Notes: generated from the sequence alone by a model not told the origin. A DNA stretch of 64,000 nt from Vibrio atypicus (GCF_009811315.1 NZ_BLID01000003.1:434001-498000), one strand, 5' to 3'. Positions 55,101 to 63,104 are shown, counted from the first letter of the stretch. Translations and numbers: made by a program.

Positions 55101-57627
55101 ACATGATTTGACCATGTTCAAATGGATTAGCCACAAACCGTTCTGCGGTCATCCCAGCTTGATTCAAGTAGCCTTTCGCCAAGCCAGCGCCCGCTAGATA
55201 AAGCTCACCCGCAACACCCACGGCAGTTCTATTTAACTCTTGATCAAGAACATACGCCTTGGCATTTAAGATGGGCGTGCCAATCACTGGTGTATCATCA
55301 GAGATCAACGGCGCACTTACGGCATCAACGGTGAACTCTGTTGGCCCATAGAAGTTTTCAACATGTAGATCTGGGAACGCCTTTACTCTCGACCACAACT
55401 GCTCTGGCACAGCCTCACTGCCGATCAACACTAAGGAGGGAACGTGTTCTGCCTCCATTAGGCTGTTATCTAACATTTGGCTAAACAGTGATGGGGGGAG
55501 ATCTAGCGCATTGATCTTATCCTGCACGACTCTTTCACACAGCTCGTACGCATCTTTACGCTGCTCATCATCGTAGAGATAGAGTGTGTGACCGCAAAGC
55601 ATCCAAATGACTTGTTCCCATGAAGCATCGAAAGAGAATGAAGTTGTATGCGCAGCACGAATTTGCACTTCTTTAGCTGAAACTTGCTGCTTCAACGAAA
55701 CTGCGCTGATCGCTTTGGCAAATATCGACCCTTGATGAGAATGGAGCAGATTGAGTAGTGCGCCATGGGTATTCATAACGCCTTTCGGTTTACCCGTCGA
55801 ACCGGATGTAAACACAATATAGGCCACATCCGATTGATAAATCTCTGCAGTTGGACGCTTATCAGGTTGGCAGCGGTTTAGCTCATTAAGCGTGATAAAG
55901 CGAGTTACGCGTTGCCAAGATAACGATTCGCCATCAGTTACAATCACCCCCCAAGGCTGCGCCTGTTCTATGATGGTTTCAATACGCTCTTGCGGATAAC
56001 CAAGATCAATCGGTAGATAAGTTGCCCCACTACGCAGTATCGCCAACATAGTAATGATCGTATCTGGAGAGCGTGGTAATGCGACACCAACAATATCTCC
56101 CTTACCCGCACCCAATGCTTGGATCTTATGAGCGCGATCTTTGACCGCTTTACCAAGCTCAGCAAAGCTCCAACTCTGCCCTCCAAAGTGAAGTGCCATC
56201 GCGTTAGGTTTCTGCTCTAATTGACGCTCAAAGAGATCGATAACTGTATTTTCACCCGCAATAGAAGGCTGCGAACGACCGTGCGACCAATCAGATATTA
56301 AATCTTGTTCACTTGGCGGTATCGTCATCAATTCTTGCAGCGCGATATTGGGGTTACAAGCAACTTGCTCCACCATAAATGCAAATCGCTGCAAGTGAAG
56401 ATCGAGCGCATGTTGAGAGTACTTTGTCGCACTTGCCGTAAGCGTTAAGCTCAACTGGTTGTTGTTTAACTGAGGTGAAAACTCAATATCATCAATCGGG
56501 CCAGCGGAAAGAATATGCGTTGTTGCTCGCGCTCCAGCCAGTTCAAGATCATCTTCAAACGGCTTGAAATTGAGCATTGGCCCATAGAGAGGCTGGCCTA
56601 CTTTACCAATGTCACGCTGTATTTGCTCCGCATCGTACATTTGATGACGACGAGCTTGGCGAATCGCCTTATTCATTGCTTTTGCAATATCAACAATGGT
56701 CATGCTTGAGTCAATGTCGACTGCGACGGGCAGTACATTCACGACTGCGCCGGATGAGCTTATCGCAGAGCTGCCCATTCGTCGCATAAACGGAAAGCCA
56801 ACACACACGCATTTTTGATTGGATTGCTGATGGAGGTATGCGAAAACCAGTGCCATTGCCAACTCTGACGGCAAGATTTTGTTCCCTTCCCGATTTAGCC
56901 AACCTCCACCAGCAAGCTCGATGGTGAGCTTTTCAATGCCTTGAGCTTCTAAATTACGACCGCCGGTTGTTAGTGAGATTGGCTCTGGTAACAGCTTTGC
57001 CTGCCCCAACCAGTAATCCTTCGCCTTGGAATGCTGCTCACTTTGTAGATAAGCTTGATGCTCCAATGCCACCTCTTTGAATGAGCTTAACGACTCTGGT
57101 AGCGGCGTGCCTTTAGTAAGGTGGTTATAGGTGCTGACAATATAGTGAGTGATGCTATTGAAGCTAAATCCATCAACATCAATATGGTGATATCTTTGAT
57201 ACCAAAGCCATTTTGGCGCTTCTGACTCACCAACATAGATGAGTGCGTGTCGATAACGAGGACTTTCACTTTCAAGATCAATGACGCTGGCGAGATCTTG
57301 TTCCATCCAATTAAGCGCAGACTGCTCAGCGTCAGCTGCTTCAGAAAAGTCCAACACTTCAAGTGCATCTGTCTCAAATCGTTGTTCAGAGAACAGCTGC
57401 TGTACTTCTCCATCCATTTCAACATAGCGGCAATGTAAAGAATCCGCCGCCTCAATACCAAGTTTGACCGCATTGGCAAATTTATCGAGATCGATATCTC
57501 CCTCGATTTCTACATAATGCGCGACATTAAATTCCTCGGGGTTTGGCATAACTTGCTGCGCAAACCATATCCCCTGTTGCGTACCAATTAGAGGACATCT
57601 CTCTTCTCTCGCATCTTGGGCATGCAT
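49165..57627 (-). CDS. vabF: Non-ribosomal peptide synthetase, vanchrobactin type (C-A-T-E-C-A-T-TE)
   Basis: A 2820-residue two-module synthetase. C1 has H147-H148-x3-D152-G and probably takes DHB from VabB. A1 has its P-loop near 605-615, T1 has Ser1008, E has H1182-H1183 and GWFTTEYP plus FNYLG motifs, C2 has H1662-H1663, A2 has its P-loop near 2115, T2 has Ser2523, and TE has the GYSFGG nucleophile Ser2657. The A2 specificity residues read DVWHFSLVDK (last residue assumed), the serine code of EntF. A1 places Asp at position 278, suiting a cationic side chain. Together these predict DHB-D-Arg(or Lys)-L-Ser, as made by VabF. Confidence 0.9.
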   Translation of the reverse strand: MHAQDAREERCPLIGTQQGIWFAQQVMPNPEEFNVAHYVEIEGDIDLDKFANAVKLGIEAADSLHCRYVEMDGEVQQLFSEQRFETDALEVLDFSEAADAEQSALNWMEQDLASVIDLESESPRYRHALIYVGESEAPKWLWYQRYHHIDVDGFSFNSITHYIVSTYNHLTKGTPLPESLSSFKEVALEHQAYLQSEQHSKAKDYWLGQAKLLPEPISLTTGGRNLEAQGIEKLTIELAGGGWLNREGNKILPSELAMALVFAYLHQQSNQKCVCVGFPFMRRMGSSAISSSGAVVNVLPVAVDIDSSMTIVDIAKAMNKAIRQARRHQMYDAEQIQRDIGKVGQPLYGPMLNFKPFEDDLELAGARATTHILSAGPIDDIEFSPQLNNNQLSLTLTASATKYSQHALDLHLQRFAFMVEQVACNPNIALQELMTIPPSEQDLISDWSHGRSQPSIAGENTVIDLFERQLEQKPNAMALHFGGQSWSFAELGKAVKDRAHKIQALGAGKGDIVGVALPRSPDTIITMLAILRSGATYLPIDLGYPQERIETIIEQAQPWGVIVTDGESLSWQRVTRFITLNELNRCQPDKRPTAEIYQSDVAYIVFTSGSTGKPKGVMNTHGALLNLLHSHQGSIFAKAISAVSLKQQVSAKEVQIRAAHTTSFSFDASWEQVIWMLCGHTLYLYDDEQRKDAYELCERVVQDKINALDLPPSLFSQMLDNSLMEAEHVPSLVLIGSEAVPEQLWSRVKAFPDLHVENFYGPTEFTVDAVSAPLISDDTPVIGTPILNAKAYVLDQELNRTAVGVAGELYLAGAGLAKGYLNQAGMTAERFVANPFEHGQIMYRSGDLVKWRDNGQLDFIGRSDDQVKIRGFRIELGDVESAINAIEGVDTTVVIAERHADSHRLLAYCTLTNDAKTKFDEAALLALISSLLPEYMVPAALIVLDAFSLNLNGKIDRKALPKPVLSSGVEWVAPANEQEEVLCGAISELLGAEQVGSNDDFFNLGGDSISAMGLGTLLRKAGYELRPREIFAARKIDAMAALMKPLQSQVTVSQDGEIEPLPMWQWFEETFSVDTSYVQGVFVEVEPETTLLHLQAALKQLVTKNSACRLVKEGAKYLIASIDKLDPPSWVDSVAVNDLADANLDDLFERSSQKLSLSTGQLIQLVLVNDEVGNKGLMILAHHLIIDGVSWRILLPQLRALTRAQVTGDSIEIAAEVTGLNTWSKALHQHVTEINHQVEMWRERETRTVEPLKVVNKQGAIVHERVLLTADITEKLLSQSQSTAAIDIDELLIASVASVLGDIYQKDSIKLNLESHGREEFDSTLNLTQTLGWFTTEYPLVIDVASNGISDLLKEVKQAKRSIKDNGLGYMSLKYLDNPYRDEFSLLAKRSKASLLFNYLGRFEKAEGTWAPITREGKFADTFAVALDGDQTLLHDLELNIFVDESKQKPQLALNWAWDNAQFDHQEIASICQGIEQKLEQALSWLSSSCDAEMALKVPAEYTQESITLSDAALLAAHYGTVSDVLPALPLQEGLLFQSQLGDENSNYNSMTRLTFQGEVKQQCVQQALNAVIARHPQLLAKFDSLVLGHTIQLIPAQLSDWPMKCFDLRNQSIEQQQSNLAQVQKEELVRQFDLNNPEESLLNATLIYHGQDISTLLISAHHLVVDGWSTPILLRDFLTAYSSVNSELSSVSAKYSDVVSQLKQRDKTPAQQLWREVLQDVNPNIAFEDVPLNDEVKELELTIDKETTQRLSQLLRRSGLTMNSLMQGIWSSILGSMTGREDVVFGTPISGRFGHVKGIDEHIGLFSNTIPVRMKLNAKLSLLEQLKVHQETQIQLLEHDELGLGEIQQLAGGETLFDTLLVVENYPDHSDWYQQDYQGAQLIDIHNRGYTHYPLTILVLPGEQIHILFEYRDTSGVAEKVMRRFEKVLQTVIDFPDLPLTQLDLRLNEEIELQRCINHTSALVCNTTLRHLMAEQALKTPNNLALVDGEKAFSYQEMRHQVNGFANLLTQHHVGVGDIVAVALPRSVKLSLAFNSIIECGGAYLPLDVSYPDERLAYMINDAKPKLIITTSEYQERFSHLGELLILDQLPKPSPFSEVSNQESLTAEHGAYIIYTSGSTGNPKGVLVSHKAIVNRLQWMQFEYQLAEHDVVLQKTPCSFDVSVWEFFWPLIQGSTLAMAPAESHKDPEWLMQVIDDYHVTTMHFVPSMLAAFMASIDSNTEAGSKVATSLKRVFCSGEALSKELSNEYAKWIDAPLHNLYGPTEAAVDVTYCPAFGEPLEESLGTSVPIGLPVWNTQVYVLDSFLRETPIGVPGELYLAGDQLAIGYLNRSSLTADRFIASPFGTGERMYRTGDVVRWLPSGKIEYLGRSDDQLKIRGQRIELGEIETALQALPDVKQALVCAKALGSEKKMAGADDRQLVGYVILNDGAQMDGAELKAMLAEHLPAHMVPIAVIILDDFPLSANGKLDRKALPLPSDIAAGEGRKASPGLEAQLAAIFAEVLELETLSAEDDFFALGGHSLMAMKLAADIRRVLNMPVTVGQIMVNPTVEKLTLLLLDEDALKDPTQAGFGTMLPIRAGDGPALFCINSGSGFAWQYTGLPKFLDGRYPIVGLQSPDLSGAITTAQDMKEACEIYFKLLKEIQPEGPYHLLGYSFGGNVAQHLAAKLEQNGDAVGYLGLLDTYPPEGQDWEGPMSEEEENELEREKAQFLASNDVTDDALDQQRLEMFQTIVSNYEGAIRLLSGANSPRYSGQADLFVAQKTVPDGYDIDQHWQSFIGGVEKLYFDCSHEDIIAPDNVAEIGQQLNKRLNQTETLKS

Positions 57628-57685
57628 TCGTCCATTCCTTAAAACTAATAATCAAATTTTTCTAGTTATAGTGATGTGTCGCTAA

Positions 57686-57880
57686 TTAGACTCTTATGTC
57701 TTGCCAGTTCGACTCAACGTATTGGATACATTCAGCTTTATCAGCAGGACCAAAGGTATTTCTCCAACCTGATGGCGTCTGTTTAAACTCCGGCCACAAG
57801 CTGTACTGCCCATTGTGATTGATTAGCACAATGAACTGATTTTTTGGCTCGTCGAATGGGTTCACATATTGTTCGGACAT
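57686..57880 (-). CDS. MbtH-like protein
   Basis: A 64-residue MbtH-family partner that binds and stabilises NRPS adenylation domains. The consensus NPFDEP, F-VLIN-GQYSLWPEF and GWRNTFGPADKAECI-Y-E elements are present. It sits 58 bases upstream of vabF and 18 bases downstream of the esterase gene, all on the minus strand. This tight placement makes a role with VabF very likely, though that is inference. Confidence 0.95.
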   Translation of the reverse strand: MSEQYVNPFDEPKNQFIVLINHNGQYSLWPEFKQTPSGWRNTFGPADKAECIQYVESNWQDIRV

Positions 57881-57898
57881 ATCTAACTCCGTAAGGGT

Positions 57899-59236
57899 TT
57901 AGTTGGATTTACACTGAAAAACGTAAGCAAGGCCATCGATGATCCCGCCACGCCAACACAAGCGTTCATGGCCACCATCGAAGACTCGATATTTAATTTG
58001 ATGTTGCTGGGTAGAGAGTTGTTGGAACAGGTCTTGGCTAAGATCGACCATGATGTCCTCCCCACTCCCAACTTCCATATAGATTTTTAACTGACTGGTT
58101 GAACCCAGACCACTATGCACGCGCTGGCTCATGTCACTTAACAGAGATGTTGTTTCTGGCGCGATATATTCACTAGGCGGCTTGATGATCGAAAAATCTG
58201 GCCACCAAAACGAACCAGATTGAGAAACAGCAAGACCAAATCGCTCTGGCCAGTTAAGTACGGCATACATTGCAGACAAACCGCCTAGGCTTTGCCCCAC
58301 AACCGCCGTTTGCTGCGGATCTTGTGTGATAGAAAAATAGTTAGAAACCAGAGGGATCAATTCATCTGATAGTGCTTGCCAAAACTTCGGGTTACACCCC
58401 AGCTCATCATTGCGCTGCTGGCCGTTGACTTCATCAATCAAAACGTACAGCGCTTCAGGTAACCTCTGGCCATTCGTCGCGTTAGAAAGCGCGTCATAGA
58501 TAGGCATAGACTGAGACCAAAAGCGGCCATCAAGCACAAAGACAACCGGCAGCGAGCATTGACTCACAGATGAAGCGGTACAAAATAGCCAAATATCTCG
58601 TGTCGTATTGAGCAAATCACTCGACCACTTCAACGTTAAGTCAGGCTGAGAGATACTCTCCCCGGTTTGTTGATCGAAAGTTTGCCACTCATCTTGAGGC
58701 TGAGCATCTTGCATACACAGTGGGGATTTCGTTTCGCCCCAATCGCAACCACTGAGGTTATTCTGATTAAGCTCATCTCGGCAGCTAAGAGGGAAAACCT
58801 GCCTTAACCATTGACGGTGTTGCGCCTTTTTCTCTTCGTGACTTCCAGAATACTCTGGCTGAACAAGCTCGGCTGTCACTGGCATAAATGAGTACCCAGC
58901 GCGCCATGTTCGCTTGATGTTTGTCCGATAAAACCAAACATCTGTCTGTTCGATATTTGTGAGCTTAGCCCTATCAAAGCGGTGATGATCTGTCACACCA
59001 TTAATATCGATGTAAACCTCTTTGATGCTTTCTCCCGCGAGCGGCCAAGCCGAGCGCCACAGAAATATCACCTCAGCATAATCACCTTGGCTGTGAACAA
59101 TTAGTGGCGTTCCCTCAGATTCGACCGTTTGCCACCATTTATCGTCACCTATTGAACAATTTTCTCGCTCTAACCAACTTAAGCAATTGGAAGACAATGG
59201 CTTTTCTTCCGTTTGAATGTTTTCAACAATCATCAC
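57899..59236 (-). CDS. vabH: Siderophore esterase (Fes/VabH-like)
   Basis: A 445-residue esterase with an N-terminal enterochelin-esterase domain (about 30-190) and a C-terminal alpha/beta hydrolase. The nucleophile is Ser316 in GQSLGGLS. It would cut the ester links of ferric (tri)vanchrobactin or related trilactone-like chains in the cytoplasm to release iron. The presence of this gene implies ester-linked oligomers, as in trivanchrobactin, rather than only monomer. It leads the vabH-mbtH-vabF operon, after a Fur box. Confidence 0.9.
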   Translation of the reverse strand: MMIVENIQTEEKPLSSNCLSWLERENCSIGDDKWWQTVESEGTPLIVHSQGDYAEVIFLWRSAWPLAGESIKEVYIDINGVTDHHRFDRAKLTNIEQTDVWFYRTNIKRTWRAGYSFMPVTAELVQPEYSGSHEEKKAQHRQWLRQVFPLSCRDELNQNNLSGCDWGETKSPLCMQDAQPQDEWQTFDQQTGESISQPDLTLKWSSDLLNTTRDIWLFCTASSVSQCSLPVVFVLDGRFWSQSMPIYDALSNATNGQRLPEALYVLIDEVNGQQRNDELGCNPKFWQALSDELIPLVSNYFSITQDPQQTAVVGQSLGGLSAMYAVLNWPERFGLAVSQSGSFWWPDFSIIKPPSEYIAPETTSLLSDMSQRVHSGLGSTSQLKIYMEVGSGEDIMVDLSQDLFQQLSTQQHQIKYRVFDGGHERLCWRGGIIDGLAYVFQCKSN

Positions 59237-59318
59237 GTTCCCAACTATTAGACCGCTGTTCTATTCAAGAGAAATAGTGATCCAGTGGCACAAATTAACC
59301 TTAATTATTGTTGTAAAC

Positions 59319-59337
59319 AATAATAATTATCATTACT
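59319..59337. promoter_or_regulatory. Fur box between vabH and fvtA
   Basis: AATAATAATTATCATTACT matches 14 of 19 positions; neighbouring sequence adds further ATTAT/AATAAT repeats. Confidence 0.7.
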
Positions 59338-59423
59338 ATTATCGACAGCAACAGACTTTTACATAATTGTTGCGTTAACTTCAAACACTTTTTCGTCATT
59401 TTTAATTAAGGATTTCTTAGGTC

Positions 59424-61499
59424 ATGAAGCCCATGGATTTAAAAAGCGGTATTTCTATCAGTCATGCCAACAAGACCAAACTCGCCACGTTGATCGGTGT
59501 AATTTGTTTAGGTACGAGTGTTAGCAGCTACGCTCAGGAAGAAGAGGAAAATGATAACGTCCACAGCCTAGAAACAGTGGTTGTAATAGGTGAAAGACTG
59601 GGTGGCACACTGGCTGAAAACACGAGCTCAGTAACCGTGTTCACCGACGAAGCGGACAACGGTGAAGATCGCACTTACTACGACTTACTTGATCGCGTAC
59701 CTAACGTTCTTAACGCACCTTCAGGTGTCGCTCACATTCGTGGTGTCGATGGACGAGGTTCTAGTGAAGGTTTCCTTTCCTTCATGACTGGTGCGACACC
59801 GCGAGTAAATACCACCGTTGATGGTGTATCTGAATCTTGGACCGGTGAGTCATTTGGTAAAGCTGGGCTTTGGGATACAGAGCAGGTCGAAGTATACAAA
59901 GGCCCTCAATCAACCAACCAAGGTCGTAACAGTATTGGTGGTGCGGTCGTCATTAAAACCAAAGATCCAAGCTTCTATACTGAAGGTAAGGTTCGCGGTG
60001 GCTATGAAAATGAAGATGGCAAATACCACTTAGCGGGCGTTGTCTCTGCACCGATTGTTGAAGATAAACTGGCTTTCCGTATCGCTGCGGAAGGAACGCG
60101 TGGTAATACACCAATTGATTACACATTGGAGAACGATAAATATCCGTGGGATCCGTCTGAAGTTGAATCCAACAATGTGCGTGCCAAACTACTCTTTAAG
60201 CCAATGGGTGACGACAAGCTAACGGCGAAACTGACCGTTGCAAGTCGTAAAGAGGAAGGTCAATACACAAACTTTGTTACCGAAAAAGGTAAATACGTGT
60301 ATGACGACCCTAAGGGCACGCGTCGCCAAGAAACAGAAAGCTGGAATGCCAACCTTGACGTTGCTTACTTAATCAACGACGAGTTTGCTCTTGATTTCTT
60401 ATTGGCTCGCCGTGATTACACAACCAAATTCAAAGCGTATCCTAGACCTGGCCAATGGTGGGGAGATGTTGATGAAACTAACTACACCGTTGAAGCGAAA
60501 CTCTCTTACGATTCACTTGATGAAAAGTACAGCGTCGTTGCTGGTGTTAGCAGTTTCTTTAGAGATCAAGATACGGCGACTGATTCATTCCGCCGTGAAG
60601 ACAAATTGAACACTAACGCGATTTACTTCGATTCTAAAGTCAACTTAACCGAACGTTGGGGTCTTTTACTTGGTGCACGCTATGAAAAAGATACCTTAGA
60701 CCGAGAGTTTGACCACAACAAGTACCCTCTTGATTTTGAAGAAGATCATAACAACGGTATCTTCTTGCCTAAAGTTGGTGTGACTTACAAAGTCTCTTCA
60801 GATTCCACTTTGGGTCTAACTGCTCGTAAAGGCTATAACGCCGGTAGTATGGGATACAATGAGTACAAGCAAGAAGTGTTTGTCTTTGACCAGGAAGAGG
60901 TATGGACGTACGAGTTAAGCTCTCGCTCAAGCTTCATGGACAACCGATTAGGGCTAACAGCAAACGTCTTCTATAACGATTACGATAATTACCAGACCTC
61001 TGTGAAAGGTGATTCTGGTGATCGTTACGATAGCTACATCGCTAACATCCCTAAAGGCAAAACATACGGTGCCGAAGTTGAAGCAAACTTTGGCTTCGAT
61101 AGTGGCTTAGAAATCTACGCTTTCACTGGTTTACTTAAAACTAAGATCACGAAAGGCCCTGACGGTACACTTGAAGATCTTGAAGGCAATGAGTTTAGCT
61201 ACGCGCCTAAATTCTCTGCTGGCCTCGGGTTTAACCAGACACTTGAATCTGGCCTGTTCTTTGGTGCTCGCATGAATCATGTTTCTGATTACTACACAGA
61301 CATGAAAAACAACAAAGATACTGCAGCTGGTGACTACACAATTCTTAACCTAAATGCAGGTTATGCTGTGAACGACCTTACAATACGTGCTTACGTTAAG
61401 AACGCTACTGACGTTGACTACGTATTACGTTACAAGCATGACTTACTTGAAATGGGAGGTCCACGTACCTTTGGTCTTGTTGCAGATTACCAATTCTAA
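59424..61499 (+). CDS. fvtA: TonB-dependent outer-membrane receptor, ferric-vanchrobactin type
   Basis: A 691-residue outer-membrane siderophore receptor. It has a signal peptide (cleavage near A37), a TonB box ETVVVIG at residues 50-56, a plug domain (about 60-180, with EQVEVYKGPQSTNQGRNSIGGAVVIKTK) and a 22-strand barrel ending in VADYQF. Position next to vabH, across a Fur box, is as in the vab loci, so it is likely the receptor for the ferric form of the product. Ligand assignment is by context only. Confidence 0.9.
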   Translation: MKPMDLKSGISISHANKTKLATLIGVICLGTSVSSYAQEEEENDNVHSLETVVVIGERLGGTLAENTSSVTVFTDEADNGEDRTYYDLLDRVPNVLNAPSGVAHIRGVDGRGSSEGFLSFMTGATPRVNTTVDGVSESWTGESFGKAGLWDTEQVEVYKGPQSTNQGRNSIGGAVVIKTKDPSFYTEGKVRGGYENEDGKYHLAGVVSAPIVEDKLAFRIAAEGTRGNTPIDYTLENDKYPWDPSEVESNNVRAKLLFKPMGDDKLTAKLTVASRKEEGQYTNFVTEKGKYVYDDPKGTRRQETESWNANLDVAYLINDEFALDFLLARRDYTTKFKAYPRPGQWWGDVDETNYTVEAKLSYDSLDEKYSVVAGVSSFFRDQDTATDSFRREDKLNTNAIYFDSKVNLTERWGLLLGARYEKDTLDREFDHNKYPLDFEEDHNNGIFLPKVGVTYKVSSDSTLGLTARKGYNAGSMGYNEYKQEVFVFDQEEVWTYELSSRSSFMDNRLGLTANVFYNDYDNYQTSVKGDSGDRYDSYIANIPKGKTYGAEVEANFGFDSGLEIYAFTGLLKTKITKGPDGTLEDLEGNEFSYAPKFSAGLGFNQTLESGLFFGARMNHVSDYYTDMKNNKDTAAGDYTILNLNAGYAVNDLTIRAYVKNATDVDYVLRYKHDLLEMGGPRTFGLVADYQF

Positions 61500-61521
61500 A
61501 ACACTATCAATCTAGATATGA

Positions 61522-61548
61522 AAAAGAGCCGCATTTGCGGCTCTTTTG
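61522..61548. terminator. Terminator after fvtA
   Basis: AAAAGAGCCGC pairs with GCGGCTCTTTT around ATTT; symmetric T/A runs let it act on both strands. Confidence 0.92.
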
Positions 61549-61576
61549 ATATTGGTTTTTAGCCAATCTTTTTAAA

Positions 61577-62029
61577 TTACGCCAACCACCCTACTCGAAA
61601 CGAAACACCGACGACAACAAAAAGAACAGAAAACAGTGTTACCGGGATAATATGCAACGCCATATCCTTTAAGTTTGAAGCCGATAGTTTAGGGATAACT
61701 CGGAACCTTGCGTCTAGGGCGAAGGCGAAAGTTAAAAGCAATAAAATCAACTTCGCGGCGATTCCGTGGGCTATTGGGATCGACATATCAAACCAAAGAC
61801 TCACATCTGGTAGCATTCGATAAGCAAGCATAATGCCCGTAATGATTTGAATTATCAGAGCTGGCATACCGATTTTTTCGTAAACACTTTCAAAATCTAG
61901 TAACCGCTGTGCAGAACGTTCTCTAAGAACCCGTGGCAAAACCACTACCGCCAATACAATATGACCTCCCGTCCAAATTGTGGCAGCTAAAATATGTAAC
62001 GTAAGCAATATCCCATACATTTCGATCAT
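61577..62029 (-). CDS. CopD-family membrane protein
   Basis: A 150-residue inner-membrane protein with four helices. The conserved first-helix segment LLTLHILAATIWTGGHI, the invariant His at AHGIAAKL and the closing Gly-x-Ser-x-R-W resemble the CopD domain of copper-handling proteins, but no copper operon partner adjoins. Substrate and role are uncertain. A Fur-like box lies about 20 bases upstream of its start. Confidence 0.7.
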   Translation of the reverse strand: MIEMYGILLTLHILAATIWTGGHIVLAVVVLPRVLRERSAQRLLDFESVYEKIGMPALIIQIITGIMLAYRMLPDVSLWFDMSIPIAHGIAAKLILLLLTFAFALDARFRVIPKLSASNLKDMALHIIPVTLFSVLFVVVGVSFRVGWLA

Positions 62030-62047
62030 CCTTCATGGTTGCCACTC

Positions 62048-62066
62048 GGGAATGGTTATCATTACC
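62048..62066. promoter_or_regulatory. Fur-like site before the CopD-like gene
   Basis: GGGAATGGTTATCATTACC matches 14 of 19 consensus positions, with an internal 7-base half (TCATTACC) typical of Fur sites. Confidence 0.4.
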
Positions 62067-62074
62067 GAGCTTGC

Positions 62075-62536
62075 TCACGACTTTACCATGACATAGTTAC
62101 GCAGTACTGCTCCTCGTACCTCAATCTCTTGTTCTTTTATCATTTCAAAGCCCATTTTCTCGTAAAAAGGACGGGCCGTGATACTAACGTTCGAATATAA
62201 ACGGGTGATGCTTCTTTCGTCGGCTACGCGAAAAATATGCGACATTAAACTGCGACCAATACCCTGACCTTGGTATCGATGGTGACAAAAGAAGTGATCT
62301 ATCAACCCATCTGATTGAAGATCACTGTAAGCGACGATCTCACCTCTTTTTTCGGCAACAAACGGTGAAATTTCATTCATTTTCTTTTGCCAAACCGCTG
62401 GATCAAAGTTATCAGGAGCCCAAGCCTCAACTTGAGTTTGCGTGTAATCTTGAGTGTTCACATTTCGAATCGTATCAAAGAAGATCGTCCATAACTTGGG
62501 GGCATCCGATGGTTTGTAATCTCGTATTCTAATCAC
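62075..62536 (-). CDS. GNAT-family N-acetyltransferase
   Basis: A 153-residue acetyltransferase. Motif A reads HHRYQGQGIGRSLMSHI, followed by RLYSNVSITARPFYEKMGFE (motif B region). The GTG at 62536 follows AAGGAAAAGAGAC; a longer frame from 62593 overlaps the next gene. Acceptor unknown. Confidence 0.83.
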   Translation of the reverse strand: MIRIRDYKPSDAPKLWTIFFDTIRNVNTQDYTQTQVEAWAPDNFDPAVWQKKMNEISPFVAEKRGEIVAYSDLQSDGLIDHFFCHHRYQGQGIGRSLMSHIFRVADERSITRLYSNVSITARPFYEKMGFEMIKEQEIEVRGAVLRNYVMVKS

Positions 62537-62583
62537 GTCTCTTTTCCTTGTTCGATTCAATTTCCCAATAAAAGACAAATTAA

Positions 62584-63054
62584 TTAAGTGCAAAGCTGAC
62601 TTAAATGGTTTATCTCGGTAGCCTTTGTTTTCTCACTTCGCTGATCACCATGGTTAAACCAAATGGCCTCAATTCCAGCTTTAATTGCCGGATCGATATC
62701 CTTGTCTAAAGAATCGCCAACCATAACAACAGAGTCATAGTCGACACCAAGTTCTCGCACAATTTTATGAAAGAACTCCGCAGTTCCTTTGCCAATTCCT
62801 AAATTCGATTTGCAAAAGTAACCTGAAATATAGGCATCAAGCCCCACTCGCTCAAACGCCTGTTTAATGTCATTTTCGCTTGAATCCGCGGCATTGGTCG
62901 CCACATAGACCGAATGATTTTGCGATAAAACGCGCAGCACATCCTTAGCTCCATCCACGGCTTGTACCTCATTCCAATGGCACATTTTCCCTGATTGATT
63001 TGGGAAGTCGACCATCAAGGTATCCCCCCAATCAAACAAATACACCTTACTCAT
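62584..63054 (-). CDS. HAD-superfamily hydrolase
   Basis: A 156-residue HAD phosphatase. Motif I is FDWGDTLM, where the first Asp is the nucleophile and the second the acid; motif II is VATNAAD; the motif III/IV region has KSNLGIGKG and VGDSLDKDIDPA. The start follows AAGGAGGCAAA. It is short, without a cap domain large enough for broad specificity. Its substrate is not inferable. Confidence 0.82.
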   Translation of the reverse strand: MSKVYLFDWGDTLMVDFPNQSGKMCHWNEVQAVDGAKDVLRVLSQNHSVYVATNAADSSENDIKQAFERVGLDAYISGYFCKSNLGIGKGTAEFFHKIVRELGVDYDSVVMVGDSLDKDIDPAIKAGIEAIWFNHGDQRSEKTKATEINHLSQLCT

Positions 63055-63104
63055 TTTGCCTCCTTGCTTATTCAATCCTTCAACTGTCTATCTACAGCAG
63101 AGCT

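Noticed and set aside
35698-61499. Enterobactin or vibriobactin locus
   Set aside because: Enterobactin needs only a C-A-T-TE synthetase; here an extra module with epimerase precedes the serine module. Vibriobactin needs VibH/VibF with cyclisation domains and norspermidine; no Cy-type DxxxxD motif was seen.
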